Positions 17,104-27,964 of a DNA stretch of 64,000 nucleotides are shown here, one piece after another. Location of the stretch: contig NZ_JOIU01000036.1 in assembly GCF_000720135.1 (NCBI RefSeq), forward strand, positions 3,180 to 67,179. Direction: 5' to 3'. Both the position numbers and the translations under genes were made by a program. Each line of letters opens with the position of its first letter. The first letter of the stretch is position 1. A model generated the notes under the pieces. The model was not told the DNA's origin, made no database searches, and was given only the letters and a program-made list of their open reading frames with translations. The DNA comes from Streptomyces sp. NRRL S-1022 (GTDB lineage Bacteria; Actinomycetota; Actinomycetes; Streptomycetales; Streptomycetaceae).

Positions 17104-18246
17104 ATGCACAAGACCCTGATCGTCACCAACGACTTCCCGCCCCGGCCGGGCGGCATCCAGGCCTTCCTGCACAACATGGCGCTCCGCCTGGACCCCGGCC
17201 GGCTGGTCGTGTACGCCTCCACCTGGAAGCGCGGCAGGGAGGGCGTCGAGGCCACCGCCGCCTTCGACGCCGAGCAGCCCTTCACCGTCGTACGGGACCG
17301 TACGACCATGCTGCTGCCCACGCCGGGCGCGACCCGGCGGGCGGCCGGGCTGCTCCGCGAGCACGGCTGCACCTCGGTGTGGTTCGGCGCGGCGGCCCCG
17401 CTCGGTCTCATGGCACCCGCGCTGCGCCGCGCCGGCGCCGAGCGGCTGGTGGCCACCACCCACGGCCACGAGGCCGGCTGGGCCCAGCTGCCCGCCGCCC
17501 GGCAGCTGCTGCGCCGGATCGGCGAGTCCACGGACACGATCACCTACCTCGGCGAGTACACCCGCTCCCGGATATCGACCGCGCTCACGCCGGACGCGGC
17601 CGGCCGCATGGTGCAGCTGCCGCCCGGGGTCGACGAGAAGACCTTCCACCCCGGCTCCGGCGGCGACGAGGTCCGCGCGCGGCTCGGGCTCACCGACCGG
17701 CCGGTCGTGGTCTGCGTCTCCCGCCTGGTGCCGCGCAAGGGCCAGGACACCCTGATCCGGGCCATGCCCCGCATCCTCGCCGCCGAGCCGGACACCGTCC
17801 TGCTGATCGTCGGCGGCGGTCCCTACGAGCGGGACCTGCGCCGCCTGGCCGGGGAGACGGGCGTCGCCGGCTCGGTCCGCTTCACCGGCGCCGTCCCCTG
17901 GGCGGAGCTGCCCGCCCACTACGGGGCCGGCGACGTCTTCGCCATGCCCTGCCGCACCCGCCGCGGCGGCCTCGACGTGGAGGGCCTCGGCATCGTCTAC
18001 CTGGAGGCCTCCGCCACCGGCCTGCCCGTCGTCGCGGGCGACTCCGGCGGCGCCCCGGACGCGGTCCTGGAGGGGGAGACCGGCTGGGTGGTCCGGGGCG
18101 GCTCGGCCGGGCAGACGGCCGAGCGGATCGTCACCCTGCTCCAGGACCCCGAGCTGCGCCGGAGGATGGGCGCGCGCGGCCGGCAGTGGGTCGAGGAGAA
18201 GTGGCGCTGGGACCTGCTGGCGGAGAAGTTGAAAGCTCTGCTCTAG
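17104..18246 (+). CDS. GT4 glycosyltransferase, PimB'-like mannosyltransferase
   Basis: 380 residues with the GT-B fold. The N-terminal TNDFPPRPGGIQAF motif is characteristic of PimB', which adds the second mannose to phosphatidylinositol mannoside. The C-terminal domain has SRLVPRKGQDTLI, VGGGPYE and the donor-site EGLGIVYLEASATGLPVVAGDSGG. The ATG at 17104 is preceded by TAGGGT 8 nt upstream, suggesting a leaderless mRNA. The neighbouring acyl-CoA synthetase and SRPBCC genes match the mycobacterial pimB' neighbourhood. Confidence 0.87.
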   Translation: MHKTLIVTNDFPPRPGGIQAFLHNMALRLDPGRLVVYASTWKRGREGVEATAAFDAEQPFTVVRDRTTMLLPTPGATRRAAGLLREHGCTSVWFGAAAPLGLMAPALRRAGAERLVATTHGHEAGWAQLPAARQLLRRIGESTDTITYLGEYTRSRISTALTPDAAGRMVQLPPGVDEKTFHPGSGGDEVRARLGLTDRPVVVCVSRLVPRKGQDTLIRAMPRILAAEPDTVLLIVGGGPYERDLRRLAGETGVAGSVRFTGAVPWAELPAHYGAGDVFAMPCRTRRGGLDVEGLGIVYLEASATGLPVVAGDSGGAPDAVLEGETGWVVRGGSAGQTAERIVTLLQDPELRRRMGARGRQWVEEKWRWDLLAEKLKALL

Positions 18247-19935
<1,689 letters not shown>

Positions 19936-19948
19936 GGCACCGCCCGCG

Positions 19949-21745
19949 TCACTTGGCGTAGATCGCCTCGATCTCGTCCGCGTAGTCCTTCGCCACCACG
20001 TTCCGCTTGAGCTTCAGCGACGGGGTGAGGTGGCCCGACTCCTCCGAGAACTGGGAGGACAGAATGCGGAACTTCCGCACCGATTCCGCCTTCGACACCG
20101 CGGCGTTGCCGTCGTCGACCGCCGCCTGGATCGCCGCGTGCAGATCCGGGTCGTCCTTCAGCGACGCCGCGGTGGCCCCCGCCGGCTTGCCGTGCTCGGC
20201 GGCCCAGCGGCCCAGGAACTCCTCGTCGACGGTGACCAGCGCGCCCACGAACGGCCGTCCGTCACCCACCACCATGCACTCCGCGACCAGCGCGTGCGCC
20301 CGGATCCGGTCCTCGATCACCGCGGGGGCCACGTTCTTGCCGCCCGCCGTGACGATGATCTCCTTCTTCCGGCCGGTGATCCGCAGGTAGCCGTCCTCGT
20401 CCAGGGTGCCGATGTCTCCGGTGTGGAACCAGCCGTCGGCCAGCGCCTCCGCGGTCGCGCCCGGGTTGTTCCAGTACTCCTTGAACAGGTGCTCGCCGTG
20501 CAGCAGCACCTCGCCGTCGTCCGCGATCCGTACCACCGAGCCGGGCAGCGGCTGCCCGACCGTGCCGATCTTCTGCCGGTCCCACGGGTTGAACGCGGTC
20601 GCCGCACAGGACTCGGTCAGGCCGTAGCCCTCCAGCACCGTGAAGCCGATGCCCCGGAAGAAGTGCCCGAGCCGCTCGCCGAGGGGGGCACCGCCGGAGA
20701 TGGCGTACTCGCCCCGGCCGCCCAGGACCGCGCGCAGCTTGCTGTAGACCAGCTTGTCGAAGACCTTGTGCTTGATCTTCAGACCGAGCGACGGGCCCGA
20801 GGGGCTGTCCAGCGCCTTGCTGTAGGCGATCGCGGTGTCCGCCGCCTTGTCGAAGACCGCGCCCTTGCCGTCCGCCTGCGCCTTGGCCCGCGCCGAGTTG
20901 TAGACCTTCTCGAAGACCCGCGGCACACCCAGGATCAGCGTCGGCCGGAACGCGGCCAGCTCGTCGGTGAGGTTCTTGATGTCCGGGACGCAGCCCAGCT
21001 TGATCGGCGCCATCATCGGCGCGACCTGCACCAGCCGCCCGAAGACATGGGCCAGCGGCAGGAACAGCAGCACCGAGCACTCACCGGTGCGGAACAGCGG
21101 ACGCAGCCGCTCCACCACGTTCCCGCACTCGGCGAAGAAGCTGCGGTGGGTGAGCACACAGCCCTTGGGACGCCCGGTCGTGCCGCTCGTGTAGACGATG
21201 GTCGCGGGGTCGTCGGCCCGGGCGAGCGAGCTGCGCTCCTCCACCGCCCGGTCGGACACGTCCTGCCCGAGCCGGCCCAGTTCCGCCAGGCCCCCGGCCT
21301 CGATCTGCCAGACGTGCTTGAGCGCGGGCAGCGTCTCGCGCACCGACTCCACGGCCGCCGTGTGGTTGTCCAGCTCCGTGACGCAGGCGGTGGCGCCCGA
21401 GTCGGACAGGATCCACTGCACCTGCTCCGGCGAGCTGGTCTCGTACACCGGCACGGTGATCGCGCCGGCGCTCCAGATCGCGAAGTCCAGCAGCGTCCAC
21501 TCGTACCGCGTGCGGGACATCAGGCCCACCCGGTCGCCCGGCTGCACGCCGGAGGCGATGAGGCCCTTGGCGGCGGTGTGCACCTCGGCCAGGAACTCCC
21601 GGGCCGTCACGTCCTGCCAGGCGCCCCCGACCTTGCGGGCGATCACGGCGACGTCGGGATGCTGCGCGGCGTTTCTGCGGACGATGTCGGTCAGATTCCC
21701 GTCCGCGGGGACCTCGTACAAAGCCGGAAGGCTGAACTCGCGCAA
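19949..21745 (-). CDS. long-chain fatty-acid-CoA ligase (FadD15-like)
   Basis: 598-residue adenylate-forming enzyme that activates long-chain fatty acids to acyl-CoA. The P-loop motif TIVYTSGTTGRPKGCVLTH, the GYGLTES segment and the DGWFHTGDIG and TGRKKEIIVTAGGKNV motifs are intact. Its closest type is the FadD15/ACSL family. It faces the cholesterol oxidase gene, which could link the two to sterol or lipid use, but a housekeeping role is equally likely. An inverted repeat lies about 85 bp upstream of the start. Confidence 0.94.
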   Translation of the reverse strand: MREFSLPALYEVPADGNLTDIVRRNAAQHPDVAVIARKVGGAWQDVTAREFLAEVHTAAKGLIASGVQPGDRVGLMSRTRYEWTLLDFAIWSAGAITVPVYETSSPEQVQWILSDSGATACVTELDNHTAAVESVRETLPALKHVWQIEAGGLAELGRLGQDVSDRAVEERSSLARADDPATIVYTSGTTGRPKGCVLTHRSFFAECGNVVERLRPLFRTGECSVLLFLPLAHVFGRLVQVAPMMAPIKLGCVPDIKNLTDELAAFRPTLILGVPRVFEKVYNSARAKAQADGKGAVFDKAADTAIAYSKALDSPSGPSLGLKIKHKVFDKLVYSKLRAVLGGRGEYAISGGAPLGERLGHFFRGIGFTVLEGYGLTESCAATAFNPWDRQKIGTVGQPLPGSVVRIADDGEVLLHGEHLFKEYWNNPGATAEALADGWFHTGDIGTLDEDGYLRITGRKKEIIVTAGGKNVAPAVIEDRIRAHALVAECMVVGDGRPFVGALVTVDEEFLGRWAAEHGKPAGATAASLKDDPDLHAAIQAAVDDGNAAVSKAESVRKFRILSSQFSEESGHLTPSLKLKRNVVAKDYADEIEAIYAK

Positions 21746-21829
21746 GACTGCTGCTCCTCATAGGGCGCCGGCGCCACGACGTTGTGCGATGCGACGGTGC
21801 GGTCCAAGGCTCGGGCAAGTGCTCCGGAA

Positions 21830-21851
21830 CAACATGACGATTCACATGTTG
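21830..21851. promoter_or_regulatory. inverted repeat CAACATG-N8-CATGTTG
   Basis: A perfect 7-bp inverted repeat with an 8-bp spacer in the 307-bp divergent region between the acyl-CoA ligase (start 21745) and the metallophosphoesterase (start 22053). It could be a dimeric repressor site; no regulator is identified. The rest of this region shows only weak promoter-like hexamers. Confidence 0.35.
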
Positions 21852-22052
21852 AAATCCTGAGCACGACTGGACTGCCCGGACGTTACCCGCCGGTATGGCG
21901 TCTACGACAGGGGGTCCCGGCGAGATGTTCGCTGCGTCACACAGGTGGGCGTTCCTTTGCGCACAGTAGTCCACGGCCCAACCGACCGGCGAGTAACCGC
22001 AGGCCGGACCGGCACTGTTCACCTCCACCGCACACGCCTACGCTTGATCGCC

Positions 22053-22850
22053 ATGGCATCCACACGCTCCGGCAACCGGCGGACCCGCGTCCACGTCGTC
22101 AGCGACGTGCACGGCAACGCCCGCGACCTGGCCCGCGCCGGCGACGGTGCCGACGCCCTGATCTGCCTGGGCGACCTCGTCCTCTTCCTCGACTACGCCG
22201 ACCACTCGCGCGGCATCTTCCCGGACCTGTTCGGCAAGGAGAACGCCGACCGCATCGTCGAGCTGCGCACCGCCCGCCGCTTCGCCGAGGCCCGGGAGTT
22301 CGGCGCCCGGCTGTGGGCCGGCATCGGCACCGACCGGGCCACGGCCATCGAGCAGGCCGTGCGGGGGCAGTACGCCGAACTCTTCGCCGCGTTCCCCACG
22401 CCGACGTACGCCACCTACGGAAACGTCGACATGCCACAGCTGTGGCCGGAGTACGTCCGGCCCGGCACCACCGTCCTCGACGGCCAGCGGGTGGAGATCG
22501 GCGGCCGTGTCTTCGGATTCGTCGGCGGCGGCCTGCGCACCCCCATGCGCACCCCGTACGAGATCGATGACGAGGAGTACGCGGCGAAGATCGAGGCCGT
22601 CGGCGAGGTCGACGTGCTGTGCACCCACATCCCGCCCGAGGTCCCCGAGCTGGTGTACGACACCGTCGCGCGCCGCTTCGAGCGGGGCAGCCGGGCCCTG
22701 CTCGACGCCATCCGCCGCACCCGGCCCCGGTACGCGCTGTTCGGGCACGTGCACCAGCCGCTGGCACGGCGGATGCGGATCGGCGCCACCGAGTGCGTGA
22801 ACGTGGGGCACTTCGCCGGCACCGGCACGCCCTGGGCGCTCGAATGGTGA
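22053..22850 (+). CDS. metallophosphoesterase
   Basis: 265 residues of the calcineurin-like phosphoesterase fold. Metal-binding motifs are readable in order: VVSDVHGN, CLGDLV, TYGNVDMP, CTHIPPE and FGHVHQP. The substrate is not predictable. TACGCT lies 8 nt before the ATG, so the message may be leaderless. It is followed by the SRPBCC gene in the same direction. Confidence 0.88.
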   Translation: MASTRSGNRRTRVHVVSDVHGNARDLARAGDGADALICLGDLVLFLDYADHSRGIFPDLFGKENADRIVELRTARRFAEAREFGARLWAGIGTDRATAIEQAVRGQYAELFAAFPTPTYATYGNVDMPQLWPEYVRPGTTVLDGQRVEIGGRVFGFVGGGLRTPMRTPYEIDDEEYAAKIEAVGEVDVLCTHIPPEVPELVYDTVARRFERGSRALLDAIRRTRPRYALFGHVHQPLARRMRIGATECVNVGHFAGTGTPWALEW

Positions 22851-22971
22851 GGCACACGGGCGCGGTGAAGGCGGCAGGTCGGCGGCGCGGTAGCCTTCAC
22901 GCTGCACACACGTGCGCAGCCCGGCGCACACAGACCTCTCCCACCGGCCCGCATCTGGAGGAGCCACCGCG

Positions 22972-23415
22972 ATGGCGGAACACACCAGTTCGAGCATCAC
23001 GATCGAGGCGGCTCCGGCCGACGTCATGGCGGTGATCGCCGACTTCGCGCGCTACCCGGACTGGACCGGCGAGGTGAAGGAGGCGGAGGTCCTCGCCACC
23101 GACGGGCAGGGCCGCGCCGAACAGGTCCGCCTGGTCATGGACGCCGGCGCCATCAAGGACGACCAGACCCTCGCCTACACCTGGACCGGCGGCCACGAGG
23201 TCTCCTGGACCCTGGTCAAGTCCCAGATGCTCCGTTCCCTCGACGGCTCCTACCTGCTGAAGCCGGCCGGCGCGGGCGCCACCGAGGTCACCTACCGGCT
23301 GACGGTCGACGTCAAGATCCCCATGCTCGGCATGATCAAGCGCAAGGCGGAGAAGGTCATCATCGACCGCGCGCTGGCGGGCCTGAAGAAGCGGGTCGAG
23401 TCCGGGGAGAAGTAG
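22972..23415 (+). CDS. SRPBCC family protein
   Basis: 147 residues of the START/Bet v1-like hydrophobic-cavity fold. The start is fixed by GGAGGA 9 nt upstream of ATG 22972. The equivalent actinobacterial locus carries the same family beside an ArsA-like ATPase and pimB'. A role in binding or modifying a lipid or other hydrophobic ligand is likely but unproven. Confidence 0.87.
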   Translation: MAEHTSSSITIEAAPADVMAVIADFARYPDWTGEVKEAEVLATDGQGRAEQVRLVMDAGAIKDDQTLAYTWTGGHEVSWTLVKSQMLRSLDGSYLLKPAGAGATEVTYRLTVDVKIPMLGMIKRKAEKVIIDRALAGLKKRVESGEK

Positions 23416-23459
23416 TCGCTCCGCTGCGGCCCGCGCGCCCGGCGGTACCGTTCACCCTC

Positions 23460-24632
23460 ATGCGCACCATCCTGATCACGGGCCCGGGCGGCAGCGGGCG
23501 CACGACCGTCGCCGCCGCCACCGCGCTCACCGCCGCCCGCGAGGGCCGCCGCACCCTCCTGCTGAGCGCCGACCGCACGGACACCCCGGGCACGGCACTG
23601 GGCACCGCGACAGGACCGGCCCCCGCCGACGTCACCGAGCGCCTCACCGCCTGGCGGCCCGACGCCGGCGCCCGCTTCCGGGCGGACCTCACCGCCTTCC
23701 AGACCCGCGCCGCGAGCGTCCTCGACCTCCTGGGCGCGGCCCGCCTGGACGCCGAGGAGGTCACCCCGCTGCCCGGCGCCGAGGAACTGTCCTTCCTGCG
23801 CGCGCTGCGCGACGCGGCCCTGTCCGAGCGGTACGACCTGCTCGTCGTCGACCTCCCGCCGCTCCCGCAGGCCCTCGCCCTGCTCGCCCTGCCCGAGGAG
23901 CTGCGCCGCTACCTGCGCCGCCTGCTGCCGCCCGAGCGGCAGGCCGCCCGCGCCCTGCGCCCGGTCCTCGGCCGGCTGGCCGGCGTCCCCATGCCCGCCG
24001 ACTGGCTGTACGAGACGGCCGCCCGCTGGGACGTCGAACTGGCCGCCGTCGAGGCCGTCCTCACCGACCGGGACACCGCCGTACGCCTGGTCGCCGAACC
24101 CGGACCGGCCGGTGCCGACGCCGTCCGCGCCGCGAGCCTCGGCCTCGCCCTGCGCGGCCTGCCCACCGAGGCCCTGATCGCCAACCGGACCCTGCCCGAC
24201 GCCGCCCCCGACAGCTGGCTCGGCTCGCTCCTCGCCCAGCAGCGCAAGACGCTCGCCGACTGGCAGGAGACGTACGACGTCCACCCCGCCCCGCACCTGG
24301 GCCGCGACCCGCACGGCCCGGACGACCTCACCGCCCTCGCCGTGCCCGCCGTCAACCCGGCGCCCACCCCGGTCGGGTGGCCCGTCACCGACCGGCTCGC
24401 CGAGGACGGCGTCCTGGTCTGGCACCTCCCGCTGCCCGGCGCGATACGGGACGACCTGGACCTCGTCCGGCGCGGCGACGAACTCCTGATCACCGCGGGT
24501 CCGTTCCGCCGGATCGTTCCACTGCCCTCCGCCCTGCGCCGCTGCACCGTCGCCGGCGCCGCACTGCGCGACGGCGAGCTGCGCATCCGGTTCGCCCCCG
24601 ACCCGGACCTGTGGCCCGCCGCGGGACGGTGA
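23460..24632 (+). CDS. ArsA/GET3-like P-loop ATPase
   Basis: 390 residues. The N-terminus has the deviant-type P-loop GPGGSGRTTVAAATAL, and LLVVDLPPLPQALALLALPEEL corresponds to the switch/acidic region of ArsA-like SIMIBI ATPases. The C-terminus (about 320-385) resembles a small HSP20-like beta domain, as in other bacterial ArsA homologues. TACCGT 8 nt before the ATG suggests a leaderless start. The client is unknown. Confidence 0.82.
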   Translation: MRTILITGPGGSGRTTVAAATALTAAREGRRTLLLSADRTDTPGTALGTATGPAPADVTERLTAWRPDAGARFRADLTAFQTRAASVLDLLGAARLDAEEVTPLPGAEELSFLRALRDAALSERYDLLVVDLPPLPQALALLALPEELRRYLRRLLPPERQAARALRPVLGRLAGVPMPADWLYETAARWDVELAAVEAVLTDRDTAVRLVAEPGPAGADAVRAASLGLALRGLPTEALIANRTLPDAAPDSWLGSLLAQQRKTLADWQETYDVHPAPHLGRDPHGPDDLTALAVPAVNPAPTPVGWPVTDRLAEDGVLVWHLPLPGAIRDDLDLVRRGDELLITAGPFRRIVPLPSALRRCTVAGAALRDGELRIRFAPDPDLWPAAGR

Positions 24633-24687
24633 ACGGGTACGCCCGTTCGGGTAACGTCGTAAAGGCGAACCGTAGTCAGGAGCCGCC

Positions 24688-25179
24688 ATGAGCGAAGAGC
24701 GCCCCGCACCCGACCCTGCCGAGGAGGAGCGTCCGCGGGCGACCGACGCCGACGCCTGGGCCACGGCCTGTGCCGAGGACCTCGCCACCGAGCAGGCCCG
24801 CCGCCACGACCGGCACGGCCCGCCGCCCGGATCCGCCGCCGAGGAACTGAAGAGACTCGTGGACACGGTGGCCGACAAGCTGTCCGGCCTGCCGTCACCA
24901 CTCCTCGGCGGTCTCGCCGGACCCGCCGCCCAGCAGGTGGTGCGGCAGGTCGTCCAGCAGGCGAAGGCCGCCGTCGAGCCCGTCATAGACCGCAACCCGG
25001 ACGTGTTCGACCACCTCGCCGCGGCGGGCAGCGAGCTGCTGGCCGCCTACCGCTCCGCCGTCCAGGCCCAGGAGCAGCGCTGGACCGCCCGCAGCGCCGA
25101 CCCCGCGGGCGACGACCGGCCGGGCCGGCGTGACCCGGGGGAGGGAGACGGTCCGGGCGAACGCATCGACCTGGACTGA
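24688..25179 (+). CDS. DUF5304-type hypothetical protein
   Basis: 163 residues, acidic at both ends, with a helical central region. It matches the actinobacterial family found between the ArsA-like ATPase and the ROK kinase / acyltransferase genes. AGGAG precedes the ATG. No catalytic motif or membrane segment is visible. Confidence 0.75.
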   Translation: MSEERPAPDPAEEERPRATDADAWATACAEDLATEQARRHDRHGPPPGSAAEELKRLVDTVADKLSGLPSPLLGGLAGPAAQQVVRQVVQQAKAAVEPVIDRNPDVFDHLAAAGSELLAAYRSAVQAQEQRWTARSADPAGDDRPGRRDPGEGDGPGERIDLD

Positions 25180-25246
25180 AGCCCTCGCACGGCAGGGCCT
25201 CGGGTACGGTTGGCCGTAGCGGGGCTCGACCGAAACTGAGGGATTC

Positions 25247-26200
25247 ATGGGACTCACCATCGGCGTCGACATCGGCGGCACGAAGATCGCGGCCGGCGTG
25301 GTCGACGAGGAAGGCAACATCCTCTCGACCTTCAAGGTGCCGACCCCCACCACGCCCGAGGCCATCGTGGACGCCATCGCCTCGGCGGTGGAGGGGGCGC
25401 GCGCCGGGCACGAGATCGTCGGCGTGGGCATCGGCGCGGCCGGTTACGTCAACCGCCAGCGTTCCACGGTGTACTTCGCGCCGAACATCGACTGGCGCAA
25501 CGAGCCGCTCAAGGAGAAGGTCGAGGCTCGCACGGGCCTCCCGGTCGTGGTCGAGAACGACGCCAACGCCGCCGCCTGGGGCGAGTACAAGTTCGGCGCC
25601 GGCAAGGGCCACCGCAACGTCATCTGCATCACGCTCGGCACCGGCCTCGGCGGCGGCATCATCATCGGCAACAAGCTGCGCCGCGGCCACTTCGGCGTGG
25701 CCGCCGAGTTCGGCCACATCCGCATGGTCCCGGACGGCCTGCTGTGCGGCTGCGGTTCGCAGGGCTGCTGGGAGCAGTACGCCTCCGGCCGCGCCCTGGT
25801 CCGCTACGCCAAGCAGCGCGCCAACGCCACCCCCGAACGCGCCGAGGTCCTGCTGGCGCTCGGCGACGGCACCCCCGAGGGCATCGAGGGCAAGCACATC
25901 TCCGTGGCCGCCCGTCAGGGCGACCCGGTCGCCGTGGACTCCTACCGCGAGCTGGCCCGCTGGGCCGGCGCCGGCCTCGCCGACCTGGCCTCCCTCTTCG
26001 ACCCGTCCGCGTTCATCGTCGGCGGCGGCCTCTCCGACGAGGGCGACCTGGTCCTCGACCCGATCCGCAAGTCGTACAAGCGCTGGCTGGTCGGCGCCAA
26101 CTGGCGCCCGATGGCCGAGGTGATCGCCGCCCGGCTGGGCAACAAGGCGGGCCTGGTGGGCGCGGCGGACCTGGCCCGGGAGCCGGACCCCGTCATGTGA
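25247..26200 (+). CDS. glkA: ROK-family glucokinase
   Basis: ATP-dependent glucose kinase, 317 residues. It has the DIGGTKIAAGVVD phosphate motif, VVENDANAAAWGE, the GTGLGGGIIIG segment and the ROK zinc motif CGCGSQGCWEQ. The sequence is, from memory, nearly identical to GlkA of S. coelicolor, which also mediates carbon catabolite repression. GAGGG precedes the ATG. Confidence 0.97.
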   Translation: MGLTIGVDIGGTKIAAGVVDEEGNILSTFKVPTPTTPEAIVDAIASAVEGARAGHEIVGVGIGAAGYVNRQRSTVYFAPNIDWRNEPLKEKVEARTGLPVVVENDANAAAWGEYKFGAGKGHRNVICITLGTGLGGGIIIGNKLRRGHFGVAAEFGHIRMVPDGLLCGCGSQGCWEQYASGRALVRYAKQRANATPERAEVLLALGDGTPEGIEGKHISVAARQGDPVAVDSYRELARWAGAGLADLASLFDPSAFIVGGGLSDEGDLVLDPIRKSYKRWLVGANWRPMAEVIAARLGNKAGLVGAADLAREPDPVM

Positions 26201-26279
26201 CCGGCGTGCACTGCACGGGGGGCGCGAGGCCGTGTCGGCGGTTCTCGCGCCCCGCTTCGTCGGGCGTACATTGATCCAC

Positions 26280-27029
26280 ATGGAGCTGCTCCCCAACTCC
26301 CGTACGGAACCCGACGGTTCCGCGGTCATCAGGGTCCTGAGCTACAACATCCGCTCGATGCGGGACGACACGGCCGCCCTCGCCAGGGTGATCACGGCCT
26401 GCGCCCCCGACCTGGTCCTCGTCCAGGAGGCCCCGCGCTTCTTCCGCTGGCGCAAGAAGCTCGCCCGCCTGGCCGCGGCCTCCGGCCAGGTGATCCTCAC
26501 CGGCGGGGCCACCGCCGCCGGCCCCGCGATCCTCTGCTCGCTCCGGGCCACCGTCGAGCGGACCGAGGACGTCCTCCTCCCGCTCACCCCCGGCCTCCAC
26601 CGGCGCGGCCTCGCCACGGCGGTGGTCCGCTTCGGCGGCGCCCGCCTCGGCGTGGTCAGCTGCCACCTCAGCCTCCAGCAGGCCGAGCGCCGGGAGCAGG
26701 GCGGCATGCTCCTCGACCGCCTCGCCGCACTGGGCGCGGAGCACGCCGTCGTCGGCGGCGACCTCAACGAACGCCCCGACGGCCACACCTTCCGCCGGCT
26801 CGCCGGTACCCTCCAGGACTGCCGTACGACCGCGCCCTGGGGCGGCGAGTTCACCTCCACGCCCGCCGACCCCCACCAGCGCATCGACGCGATCTTCGCG
26901 ACGGAGGGCATCGAGGTGCTGGGCTGCGGGGTGCCCCTGGGCCAGCCGGGCGTGCACGAAGCGGACCTGAGGGCGGCCACGGACCACCTCCCGGTCCTCG
27001 CCGCCCTCCGCGTCCCGGCCGGCGATTGA
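26280..27029 (+). CDS. endonuclease/exonuclease/phosphatase family protein
   Basis: 249 residues of the DNase-I/EEP fold. Visible motifs are VLSYNIRS, LVLVQEAP, GVVSCHLS, VVGGDLNERPD, RIDAIFA and the final TDHLPVLAAL, covering the metal and catalytic His/Asp positions. TACATT lies 7 nt before the ATG at 26280, suggesting a leaderless start. No signal peptide is evident. Confidence 0.88.
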   Translation: MELLPNSRTEPDGSAVIRVLSYNIRSMRDDTAALARVITACAPDLVLVQEAPRFFRWRKKLARLAAASGQVILTGGATAAGPAILCSLRATVERTEDVLLPLTPGLHRRGLATAVVRFGGARLGVVSCHLSLQQAERREQGGMLLDRLAALGAEHAVVGGDLNERPDGHTFRRLAGTLQDCRTTAPWGGEFTSTPADPHQRIDAIFATEGIEVLGCGVPLGQPGVHEADLRAATDHLPVLAALRVPAGD

Positions 27030-27049
27030 AGCAGTACAAGAAACCTCTT

Positions 27050-27078
27050 GCCCTCGCCCCCCCGGCCGCAGCGAGGGC
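27050..27078 (+). terminator. terminator-like hairpin after the EEP gene
   Basis: GCCCTCGC (27050-27057) pairs with GCGAGGGC (27071-27078) over a 13-nt loop, 20 bp after the stop of the EEP-family gene. Confidence 0.5.
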
Positions 27079-27160
27079 GGCCTGAAGGGACAGCGCGGCT
27101 TCTCCTCCCGCGCGGCCGACGGCACGGTCACGTCCCGGCGGGCGGCGTCCGGTCCGGGCG

Positions 27161-27226
27161 TCAGGCGTTCTCGGGGCGCAGGCCGGCGAGCAGGGCCCGC
27201 TCCAGCGTGAGCGTGTCGCGCGGCAT
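27161..27226 (-). CDS. possible 21-residue ORF or gene relic
   Basis: An ATG-started frame encodes a peptide beginning MPRDTLTLERALL. Every codon ends in G or C, the signature of Streptomyces coding DNA. The frame extends further upstream without an ATG but with in-frame GTG codons. No ribosome-binding site is convincing. It could be a small protein, or the 3' end of a decayed gene. Nothing is recognised. Confidence 0.25.
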   Translation of the reverse strand: MPRDTLTLERALLAGLRPENA

Positions 27227-27251
27227 GGGCACACGACAGGTCACCAGGCCG

Positions 27252-27274
27252 CGTCCTGTACTGAGTCCAGGACG
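27252..27274. promoter_or_regulatory. inverted repeat CGTCCTG-N9-CAGGACG
   Basis: A perfect 7-bp inverted repeat with a 9-bp spacer, 26 bp upstream of the small minus-strand frame and 25 bp after the end of the 27299-27964 gene. It could be that gene's terminator or an operator; which is undecided. Confidence 0.35.
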
Positions 27275-27298
27275 CCGGCCCGCCGCTCCCGTCCGGTG

Positions 27299-27964
27299 TC
27301 AGACCACCGCTCCGCGCCCCGGGTCGTCGTCCTCCTCGTCGTCCGTCCGCATCCGCGCCACCAGCGTCACGAAGCCGCCCAGGAAGCCGCCGATGCCGGC
27401 GGTCGCCAGCCACCAGGTCATCTCCCAGCCGAGCAGCACCGCCAGCAGGAGCAGGACGGGACCGCCGACCACCCCGAGCCAGGCGAACCGGGCGGTGGTG
27501 TCCGCGGTCGGCAGCGGCGGCGGCTCGGGCGGTACGAAGTGGCCCTCGTCGTCCTCGGTGAAGTCGTCGTCGGACGGCTCGGCCACCGCGTAGTCGCGCG
27601 GGCCGACGCCGGGCGCGAAGGAGACGGAACCGCCGAGGGGCCGGGCGGCCGGCCGGCCCGCGGAGTCCTCCGCGTCGCCCCCGGCGTCGCCGTCCGGCTC
27701 CGGCACCGGTTCCTTCGCCGGTTCCGTCACCGGCTCCTTCGCCAGCTGCCTCTCCAGCAGCGCCAGGTCCTCCACCGGCTTGAACGGCCGGGTGCCCGGC
27801 GGGTCCGGCGGCTCCTCGCCGTACCCGGCGACGATGGCCCGCCAGGCGGCGTCCTCGTCGAACGGCACCTCCTGCTTGTCCGGCTCGCGGACCTCGTGAC
27901 CGTCGAGGCCCTCACGGCCCTCGCGGTCCTCACGGTCCTCGCGGTCGGAGTCGTGCTCAGCCAA
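27299..27964 (-). CDS. acidic membrane protein of unknown function
   Basis: About 221 residues: a long acidic, Glu/Asp/Pro-rich disordered part, then two C-terminal membrane helices (FAWLGVVGGPVLLLLAVLLGW and the ATAGIGGFLGGFVTLVA segment) and an acidic tail. The TTG at 27964 is chosen because GGAAGGGA lies about 10 nt upstream; it overlaps the hydrolase stop by 8 bp. An in-frame ATG at 27991 is the alternative. Conserved in Streptomyces next to the hydrolase; function unknown. Confidence 0.72.
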   Translation of the reverse strand: MAEHDSDREDREDREGREGLDGHEVREPDKQEVPFDEDAAWRAIVAGYGEEPPDPPGTRPFKPVEDLALLERQLAKEPVTEPAKEPVPEPDGDAGGDAEDSAGRPAARPLGGSVSFAPGVGPRDYAVAEPSDDDFTEDDEGHFVPPEPPPLPTADTTARFAWLGVVGGPVLLLLAVLLGWEMTWWLATAGIGGFLGGFVTLVARMRTDDEEDDDPGRGAVV

